A stretch of DNA of 18,588 bases from Thermoplasmatales archaeon UBA509. Its GTDB lineage: Archaea; Thermoplasmatota; Thermoplasmata; Thermoplasmatales; Thermoplasmataceae. Below are positions 13,864-18,588 of this stretch, piece after piece; positions within the stretch are counted from its first letter, which is position 1, and the number at the start of each line of letters is the position of its first letter. Below the pieces are notes generated by a model, which saw nothing but the letters and a program-made list of their open reading frames with translations, did no database searches and was not told the DNA's origin. A program made the translations under genes and the position numbers. Where the stretch lies: assembly GCA_002498845.1 (NCBI GenBank), contig DAJC01000064.1, positions 1-18,588 of the forward strand, read 5' to 3'.

Positions 13864-15245
13864 CACATCACCTCCCTGTCGGCAATGGACAGGGCAGCAT
13901 CCAGTGCGTCGAATCCCCTGTCCAGATCATCACGTGAAATAATGAGTGGCGGAGCTATCATGAGATTCGTCACCCATGTGCTTATGTAAACGCCATCCTG
14001 CATTGCTTTCTTTGCAACCAGATCGGTCATCAGGGGTTTTCCAGCCACCTTCTCCTCGTAGCTGTTGAATGGCGTTTTCTTCTCCTGATCCTTCACAAGT
14101 TCCACTGCCCCGAATAATCCTATGTGCCTGACGTCCCCAACCGATCTGTGCTTTTCCCTGATCTCCTCAAGCCTGCTGGCAAAATGCGGAGCCATGTCCC
14201 TGACCTTTTTCATTATGTCCAGTCTCTTGTATTCCTCGATGGCAGCAACTCCAGCAGCAAGAGTCATGGGATGTGCCTCGTATGTGTGGCCATGGGCAAA
14301 GTAGTTCTGGTCAAAGTACTCGGAAATCCTTTTGTCTGTCGCAGTCAGGGACAGGGGCATGTAAGCTCCACTGATGCCTTTTGCCGTTGTAATGATATCC
14401 GGCTTCACGTTCCAGTGGTTCACTGCAAACCAGTCACCCGTTCTTCCAAAGCCTGTCATGACCTCGTCTGCAACAAACACCACATCATTGTCTCTGGCAA
14501 CCTCACTTACCCTTGGCAGGTATTCCTTTGGTGGGACAATCACGCCGTTTGTTCCGGTCACGGGTTCAAGGATAATACCCCCAACATGTCCTTCGCTCTT
14601 GATGACATACTCAACATAATCCGCACAGGCAACGTTGCATGAAGGGTATTTCAACCCAAATGGGCATCTGTAACAGTAAGGCTGCGGGATATGCAAGAAT
14701 CCAGGGGAATGCTGCACATCATCTATCTCTATGCGCCTGAAGTCACCGGTGACCTGTATGCTTGAACCTGTGGAGCCATGGTAGGAATTGTATGCCGATA
14801 TTATCTTGGTATTCCCTTCCTTTCTCTTGTACATCCTTATGATCTTCACTGCTGCTTCGTTGGCTTCAGTGCCTGACGTTGCGAAGAAATATTTGTTGAG
14901 GTTTGGAGGAAGAATAGTCTTGAGGCTTGAAGAAAGCTCCTCCCTGACTTCAGTATTGAAGCCTGGTGCAATATAGGCAATCTTCTCGGCCTGGTTCTTA
15001 ATAGCTCGAATAATGTTCATGTTCTTGTGGCCGAGATTTGAACACATGAGCTGAGATGAGAGGTCCAGGTACTTCCTACCGCTTGAATCTATGAAATTCA
15101 CGCCTTCGGCGTCAACAATTTTCAGGGGTTTCCACCCTTCCTGCTTCCGCCAGGTAGCGTATGTCAGTGAAGTGGATACCGATTCTTCTCCATGGTTTGC
15201 TATTGGTTCAACCTTCTCCAATTTTCCACCAAGTATTAATTGCAC
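13863..15245 (-). CDS. Class III aminotransferase, taurine / beta-alanine type
   Basis: A 460-aa PLP enzyme. Landmarks: SGTEANEAAVK (124-134), SYHG (154-157), ILEPVTGTNG (225-234), the pyridine-N aspartate D260 in ADEVMTGFGRTG, Schiff-base lysine K289 in TTAKGISG, and HGHTYEAHP (318-326). PQPYCYRCPFG...YPSCNVACADY (188-210), with four cysteines, resembles taurine:2-oxoglutarate transaminases and related omega-transaminases. Coupling by a TGATG overlap to a malonate-semialdehyde dehydrogenase suggests the amino donor is beta-alanine or 3-aminoisobutyrate, giving the aldehyde that mmsA oxidises. That is inference; taurine or GABA would also be chemically possible. The start codon is GTG at 15245. 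TATA-like sequence is weak there, so a TTG eight codons later, or a longer leader, cannot be excluded. Confidence 0.87.
   Translation of the reverse strand: MQLILGGKLEKVEPIANHGEESVSTSLTYATWRKQEGWKPLKIVDAEGVNFIDSSGRKYLDLSSQLMCSNLGHKNMNIIRAIKNQAEKIAYIAPGFNTEVREELSSSLKTILPPNLNKYFFATSGTEANEAAVKIIRMYKRKEGNTKIISAYNSYHGSTGSSIQVTGDFRRIEIDDVQHSPGFLHIPQPYCYRCPFGLKYPSCNVACADYVEYVIKSEGHVGGIILEPVTGTNGVIVPPKEYLPRVSEVARDNDVVFVADEVMTGFGRTGDWFAVNHWNVKPDIITTAKGISGAYMPLSLTATDKRISEYFDQNYFAHGHTYEAHPMTLAAGVAAIEEYKRLDIMKKVRDMAPHFASRLEEIREKHRSVGDVRHIGLFGAVELVKDQEKKTPFNSYEEKVAGKPLMTDLVAKKAMQDGVYISTWVTNLMIAPPLIISRDDLDRGFDALDAALSIADREVM
13868..13875 (-). promoter_or_regulatory. Strong Shine-Dalgarno site of the mmsA gene
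   Basis: GGAGGTGA on the minus strand lies inside the last codons of the upstream aminotransferase, four bases before the ATG at 13863. It is the best ribosome site in the window and, together with the TGATG overlap, decides the start. Confidence 0.75.
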
Positions 15246-15669
15246 GAGTGTATTAAAATCTTCTGTAAAATAGGAAAATTTTCACTAATATGTATTCTGT
15301 TCTAAACTTCAGTACCATTGGACATGAGATGTTAAATTTTTTTCAACTTCTATTTTTGACATTTGAACATCCTATCAATATTTACACTCGTTTGTATAAA
15401 TTCATACATATAATACAAAATTGCTCTCTTTGTCCGTTTAGCTGCATATTTCTGGATGTGGTACAGTAAAATCACAATAATTAGAGGAAAATTCTGATGC
15501 TGTGCAGTTATGATGGTTCTATTTTTGAGAAAATAAGTGTGTATTTTTTGGCAGATTACTGATGCCTCTTCAGATTATCCAGTAAAGAGTTAAGACAAAA
15601 GGAGCCAGGAAAAGCTTCAATTTACTGAACGGTTTCATGGAAATAATGATTTCCGGAGTTTCACATAAA
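15246..15669. other. 424-base gene-free region upstream of the transaminase-mmsA operon
   Basis: No protein-coding frame on either strand is convincing here. The region is AT-rich and should hold the operon promoter reading leftwards. It contains the near-palindrome TGTATAAATTCATACA (15393-15408), a second dyad TTTGTAT (15391-15397) / ATACAAA (15413-15419) overlapping it, and a small hairpin GGAAAT-AATG-ATTTCC (15639-15654) just past the Lrp-like gene. It is unusually long for this compact genome style. Confidence 0.5.
15391..15419. promoter_or_regulatory. Operator-like overlapping dyads
   Basis: TGTAT-AAATTC-ATACA (15393-15408) is a 16-base dyad with only one mismatched pair in the centre. 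TTTGTAT (15391-15397) also pairs with ATACAAA (15413-15419). Such AT-rich dyads resemble binding sites of Lrp/AsnC-type regulators, and an Lrp/AsnC gene lies about 250 bases away. The site is about 150 bases upstream of the aminotransferase start. Confidence 0.4.
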
Positions 15670-16161
15670 TTAGAAGATGATGGAATCTCTGGGGTCTTCC
15701 TTGATCACGCTCAGTGCCATAATGGTGTTTGTTCGTTCCACACCTTCAGTGTTGGAGAATTCTGTCACTATCCTTTCAAGATCATCTCGCGATTTCGCCC
15801 TGATCAGTGCCACGAAATCATTTTCACCTATGACATAGTACACTGCCCATACTCCTTTTATTCTGGCGATCCTTTCTCCAACCTCTATTGAATAATTAGG
15901 GCTGTAATTTGCCTCTATGAGAGTTATGGCAGAAATCTGATCGCCAATCTTGTTGGTGTCCAGATTCGGGTAGAGTCCATTGAGAAACTTTTCATCCCGC
16001 ATCCGTTTTATCCTGTTGTGGACTGTGGACTTTGATACCTTGAGCTTATCGGCAATGGTCTTGAGATTTGCCTCGTCTGAATAGAGAAGGAGCTTCAATA
16101 TGTCCTTGTCTATTTCGTCCAGTTTAATTGGCGTGGTTTCTATTTTCTTTGTCTCTTCCAT
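15670..16161 (-). CDS. Lrp/AsnC-family transcriptional regulator
   Basis: A 163-aa regulator with the standard two-domain layout. The N-terminal winged helix-turn-helix (about 14-60) begins LDEIDKDILKLL, and its recognition helix is around KVSKSTVHNRIKRM (41-54). The C-terminal RAM ligand-binding domain (about 75-152) has the effector-loop signature GENDF (112-116). Family members are dimers or octamers that sense amino acids and regulate amino-acid metabolism and transport. I choose the ATG at 16161 instead of the upstream TTG (16170), because TTTTTTAATAA on the minus strand lies about 26 bases before it, the leaderless distance. The protein carries a ten-residue polar extension before the HTH. 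Its position between two catabolic units makes it the obvious local regulator; its effector is unknown. Confidence 0.93.
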   Translation of the reverse strand: MEETKKIETTPIKLDEIDKDILKLLLYSDEANLKTIADKLKVSKSTVHNRIKRMRDEKFLNGLYPNLDTNKIGDQISAITLIEANYSPNYSIEVGERIARIKGVWAVYYVIGENDFVALIRAKSRDDLERIVTEFSNTEGVERTNTIMALSVIKEDPRDSIIF

Positions 16162-16180
16162 CAACAGCAATATTATGAAA

Positions 16181-16191
16181 TTATTAAAAAA
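16181..16191 (-). promoter_or_regulatory. TATA-like box of the Lrp/AsnC gene
   Basis: TTTTTTAATAA on the minus strand is centred about 26 bases before the ATG at 16161, consistent with a leaderless transcript and with that choice of start. About 95 bases further upstream is a short dyad CTGTA (16283-16287) / TACAG (16297-16301), which could be involved in autoregulation but is weak. Confidence 0.5.
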
Positions 16192-16343
16192 CTTTCAGTT
16201 GTATTCTTATATCTAATGAATTAAGTTTCGTTTGGAAGCTTATTGATGTCCAAAAATCAATGCATCTCGAAAAAACATATGACTGTACTGAAAATATACA
16301 GATGTCAGTTGTTTTTGAAATAAATATGAATGGCGAATTACCC

Positions 16344-17663
16344 TTAATGGTCAATCCATACGGTCTTTATGTTGGTGAATTCCCTTGTACCGAATTTTGA
16401 GAGTTCCCTGCCTATACCACTCTGTTTCACTCCTCCAAATGGTACTCTGGGATCTGATGCAACAATCTTGTTCACAAATACCATTCCGGCCTCTATCTCA
16501 GGAACAATACGTTCAGCTTCATCACTATCACCCCATATGGATGCACCCAGCCCAAATGGAGTGTCATTTGCCAGAGCAATTGCTTCCTGATCTGTCCTGA
16601 ATTTCGTGAGGATTGCAACGGGACCGAAGACCTCCTCGTCATACTTTCCAGATATCTGCGCGATTGTGGGCGGAACTATTCCGCCGCTGTATTCGCCGAA
16701 TGATGATACTTTGCCAATGCCTGAAAGATTCTCGATCTGAGACCTGACGGTCTTTGTTTGCTCCATTGATGACAGCGGGCCCAGAAATGTTGATTTGTCA
16801 AGAGGATCGCCGATCCTGACGCTGGCAAATTTCCCGGCAATTTCATCAGCAAACTCCTGGAAGATATCCTCATGAACAATGAACCTCTTTGAAGCAATGC
16901 AGCTCTGCCCGTTGTTCTGCATCCTCGCGAATACGGCATTTTCAGACGCCTGATGTACATCTGCGCTTTTCATTACAATAAATGGATCTGAACCGCCAAG
17001 CTCAAGAACAACTTTCTTAAGATTCTTTCCCGCCTCCTGTGCCACTGATTTCCCAGCTCCGCTTGATCCCGTAAGTGATACACCTTCCACTTTCTGTATG
17101 ATCTTTCCGGCACGGGAGCCTGAGACTATCAGCGACCTGAATTGCTCAGAAGAGAATATATCTTCAATCATGAGGCTGGTGCCTGTGACAATGGATGCAT
17201 GCTTCAGAACGACTGCGTTACCTGCCAGCATTGCCGGAACTGCACCCCGCATCACCTGCCATAATGGGAAATTCCAGGGCATTATAAGTAGTACTGTTCC
17301 CAGTGGATCGAAGCGCACGTACGTTTTCTTTCCTTCAGTCCTTATGGTTTCTAGCTCAAGGAAATCTGGATAATCTTCAATTGCATAATCAACAAGCTTG
17401 ATGCATTTGTCTATCTCGCTCAGACTCTGACTTATGGGCTTTCCCATCTCCTCGGTCATCAGTCTTGCCAGTTCTTCCTTTCTCTTTATGAGATTAGGCT
17501 TCAGGACAGTCCGGAAGTAATCGATCCTTACGTCAATATCTTTTTTCCAGGTCTTCTGAGCTTCCTTAAGTCCAGAAAGTATTCTGTCCACGCGGTCATC
17601 ATCATATTCTTCATATTCTCCAAGCTTTTCCTGACTGTAGGGATTCACAGTGGTAATCTTCAT
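16344..17663 (-). CDS. Aldehyde dehydrogenase, succinate-semialdehyde dehydrogenase-like
   Basis: A 439-aa NAD(P)-dependent aldehyde dehydrogenase. The active site is complete: N131 in MPWNFP, K154 in VVLKHAS, LTGSSGAG (197-204) in the Rossmann part, the general base E221 in LELGGSDP, and the nucleophile C255 in NNGQSCIAS. VFGPVA and PFGGVKQSGIGRE lie near the C-terminus. It is slightly shorter than most family members (about 450-490) and falls in the short YneI/GabD-like branch. From memory, that branch in Thermoplasmatales also includes the NADP-dependent glyceraldehyde dehydrogenase of the non-phosphorylated Entner-Doudoroff route, so sugar metabolism is an alternative role. With a GABA-transaminase-like gene in the same window, succinate semialdehyde, or aminoadipate semialdehyde from lysine, is a plausible substrate. 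It has its own promoter. Confidence 0.87.
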   Translation of the reverse strand: MKITTVNPYSQEKLGEYEEYDDDRVDRILSGLKEAQKTWKKDIDVRIDYFRTVLKPNLIKRKEELARLMTEEMGKPISQSLSEIDKCIKLVDYAIEDYPDFLELETIRTEGKKTYVRFDPLGTVLLIMPWNFPLWQVMRGAVPAMLAGNAVVLKHASIVTGTSLMIEDIFSSEQFRSLIVSGSRAGKIIQKVEGVSLTGSSGAGKSVAQEAGKNLKKVVLELGGSDPFIVMKSADVHQASENAVFARMQNNGQSCIASKRFIVHEDIFQEFADEIAGKFASVRIGDPLDKSTFLGPLSSMEQTKTVRSQIENLSGIGKVSSFGEYSGGIVPPTIAQISGKYDEEVFGPVAILTKFRTDQEAIALANDTPFGLGASIWGDSDEAERIVPEIEAGMVFVNKIVASDPRVPFGGVKQSGIGRELSKFGTREFTNIKTVWIDH

Positions 17664-17682
17664 GGTTGAACATGCACTATCT

Positions 17683-17692
17683 GTTAATTAAT
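17683..17692 (-). promoter_or_regulatory. TATA-like box of the SSADH-like gene
   Basis: ATTAATTAAC on the minus strand is centred about 25 bases before the ATG at 17663, the leaderless spacing. No Shine-Dalgarno-like sequence precedes the ATG. Confidence 0.55.
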
Positions 17693-17795
17693 ATGTCCAT
17701 TTTCCGGTGAGTTTATTCAGGAGTGAATTGTGTCCACCAGTTGTATGAAATCTATGGAAAAAATGCATTACTGTCATCGGTGGAGTGAATATCAT

Positions 17796-17805
17796 ATATT
17801 TAATA
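17796..17805 (+). promoter_or_regulatory. TATA-like box of the flavin-binding protein gene
   Basis: ATATTTAATA is centred about 28 bases before the ATG at 17829. It supports that ATG over the longer frame beginning at 17730, whose first 33 codons would cover the promoter itself. Confidence 0.6.
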
Positions 17806-17828
17806 TAAGATCTCAATGTTCCACTCTC

Positions 17829-18452
17829 ATGAGTTCAGTCACCAATGTGCAAAGGCATCCCGAAAGGGCGGTAGGAGACAGGGATGTAGCATATTCAATA
17901 TTGGATCAGGCACTGATTGCCCATATTGCATTCGCCGATAATGGTGTAATATTCAACATTCCAATGACTTTCGCAAGGATAGGCGATTCTATATTCTTCC
18001 ATTCTTCAAAGCAGGGCAGGTTCTACAATGTGCTTATATCTGGAACCAGCGTTTGTGCTGACATCACAATATTAGATGGAATAGTCCTGGCCAAGAGTGC
18101 CTTTAACACATCCATGAATTACAGATCTGTGATGATATTTGGAAGCATGGTGGATGTGAAAGATTATGATAGAAAATATGCCATTTCAGAAGCTCTCGCT
18201 GAGAAGATGGTTCCAGGGCGATGGAATGACTGCAGACATCCGTCAAGGGCCGAAATCAGCGCAACCGGATTTCTTGAACTTCCACTTGAGCAGATGTCAG
18301 TGAAAGTCAATAACAGCGGTCCCTCGGAGAAAAAAATGGACGTCACACTACCACACTGGTCTGGAGTTATAGCAATGAAAACTGCTAGGTCAGCCATGCC
18401 GCTTGATGCATCAGTTGAGCTTCCTGAATATCTTGCAAAATACTTTTCTTAG
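17829..18452 (+). CDS. Flavin-nucleotide-binding protein, pyridoxamine 5'-phosphate oxidase-like fold
   Basis: A 207-aa protein of the Pyridox_oxase_2 / COG3467 group (split beta-barrel, FMN-binding, related to NimA). Diagnostic stretches are RHPERA (9-14) at the start, AYSILDQALIAHIAF (21-35), GDSIFFHSSKQGR (52-64), VLAKSAFNTSMNYRSVMIFG (86-105), VPGRW (128-132) and LPHWSGVI (174-181). The family's reactions are mostly unknown; some members reduce nitro compounds or bind FMN or haem. The open frame extends to 17730, but the promoter position and family homology both point to the ATG at 17829. Three PLP enzymes lie nearby, which makes a role in B6-vitamer handling tempting, but members of this group are generally not true PNP oxidases. 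It is transcribed alone and divergently from the SSADH-like gene. Confidence 0.88.
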   Translation: MSSVTNVQRHPERAVGDRDVAYSILDQALIAHIAFADNGVIFNIPMTFARIGDSIFFHSSKQGRFYNVLISGTSVCADITILDGIVLAKSAFNTSMNYRSVMIFGSMVDVKDYDRKYAISEALAEKMVPGRWNDCRHPSRAEISATGFLELPLEQMSVKVNNSGPSEKKMDVTLPHWSGVIAMKTARSAMPLDASVELPEYLAKYFS

Positions 18453-18453
18453 A

Positions 18454-18459
18454 TTTTTT
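18454..18459 (+). terminator. Oligo-T terminator of the flavin-binding protein gene
   Basis: A run of six T starts one base after the stop codon, with no preceding stem. It fits archaeal oligo-T termination. Confidence 0.45.
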
Positions 18460-18479
18460 ACGATCATCTGAGCAGAAAG

Positions 18480-18499
18480 CCTACGGCTTAAGCCGTAGG
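18480..18499. repeat. Perfect 20-base palindrome
   Basis: CCTACGGCTTAAGCCGTAGG is identical to its reverse complement over all 20 bases and is far more GC-rich than its surroundings. In single-stranded DNA or RNA it could fold into a hairpin of up to about 8 pairs with a small loop. Compact hairpins of this kind mark the ends of IS200/IS605-family elements. Confidence 0.8.
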
Positions 18500-18588
18500 A
18501 TGAATGCGAAACCTATATACCTCGCAATGACGTTAAGATTCAAGCACGAAACTACTCCCGTGAAAACCATGAGGAAGTCGTGCATGAA
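18480..18588 (+). mobile_element. Possible left end of an IS200/IS605-type element, cut by the window edge
   Basis: After the palindrome come a TATA-like CTATATAC (18513-18520) and a reading frame opening with GTG at 18560 or ATG at 18569 (MKTMRKSCM...). This frame is open to the window edge. A hairpin next to the start of a basic protein is the layout expected of a TnpB/OrfB-only or TnpA-TnpB element. Only nine codons are visible, so the protein cannot be identified. Confidence 0.35.

Noticed and set aside
13480..13989. 169-codon plus-strand frame opposite mmsA and the transaminase
   Set aside because: It is antisense to two strongly supported enzymes, has biased composition typical of a shadow frame, and lacks a promoter or ribosome site.
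15495..15565. Possible C/D-box small RNA (TGATG and CTGA motifs) in the gene-free region
   Set aside because: The boxes are degenerate, there is no flanking terminal stem or proper C'/D' pair, and such tetramers occur often by chance.
16162..16170. TTG start adding three residues to the Lrp/AsnC protein
   Set aside because: The ATG at 16161 lies about 26 bases from the TATA centre and is the stronger start codon.
17730..17828. N-terminal 33-codon extension of the flavin-binding protein
   Set aside because: It covers the TATA box at 17796-17805, is unlike the family's N-terminus, and the internal ATG at 17829 sits at the leaderless distance.
1..18588. CRISPR arrays, tRNA or rRNA genes, toxin-antitoxin or defence genes
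   Set aside because: I looked for regularly spaced repeats, cloverleaf-like sequences and defence-type domains and found none.

Overview
This window most likely comes from an archaeon, and a Thermoplasmatales-type acidophilic heterotroph is my best guess. Several first-of-operon genes have an AT-rich TATA-like box centred about 25-28 bases before the start codon, which is the leaderless-transcript arrangement. Genes inside operons instead carry Shine-Dalgarno-like purine runs. Transcripts tend to end at oligo-T runs, and the solute-binding protein is membrane-anchored and rich in N-glycosylation sequons. The lineage is an inference from style and gene content; no rRNA gene or other marker is present.

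Layout. (a) 1-1778: two unrecognised genes (310 and 91 aa), each with its own leaderless promoter, then a gene-free stretch ending in an oligo-T terminator that serves the opposite strand. (b) 1779-6497: a divergent pair. A glutamate-1-semialdehyde-aminomutase-like class III aminotransferase lies on the minus strand. On the plus strand is a lysine 6-dehydrogenase/saccharopine-dehydrogenase-family enzyme, followed closely by two Dpp/Opp-type ABC ATPases. The 189-base divergent gap holds several perfect inverted repeats. (c) 6915-10735: the rest of the importer (solute-binding protein and two permeases) under a separate promoter. (d) 10902-12266: a second class III aminotransferase (GABA-transaminase-like) whose upstream region is rich in inverted repeats. 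(e) 12385-17663, all minus strand: methylmalonate/malonate-semialdehyde dehydrogenase translationally coupled to a third class III aminotransferase (taurine/beta-alanine type), an Lrp/AsnC regulator, and a succinate-semialdehyde-dehydrogenase-like enzyme. (f) 17829-18452: a flavin-nucleotide-binding protein of the pyridoxamine-phosphate-oxidase fold. The window ends in a 20-base perfect palindrome and a truncated reading frame that may be the left end of an IS200/IS605-type element.

Working model (inference): this is a peptide and amino-acid utilisation island. Peptides enter through the five-gene ABC importer and are hydrolysed elsewhere. Their amino acids, or omega-amino acids derived from them, are deaminated by three distinct class III PLP enzymes and one NAD(P)-dependent amino acid dehydrogenase. 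The resulting semialdehydes are oxidised by two aldehyde dehydrogenases to acyl-CoA or carboxylates. The Lrp/AsnC protein is a candidate sensor and local regulator. Exact substrates cannot be fixed from sequence alone.
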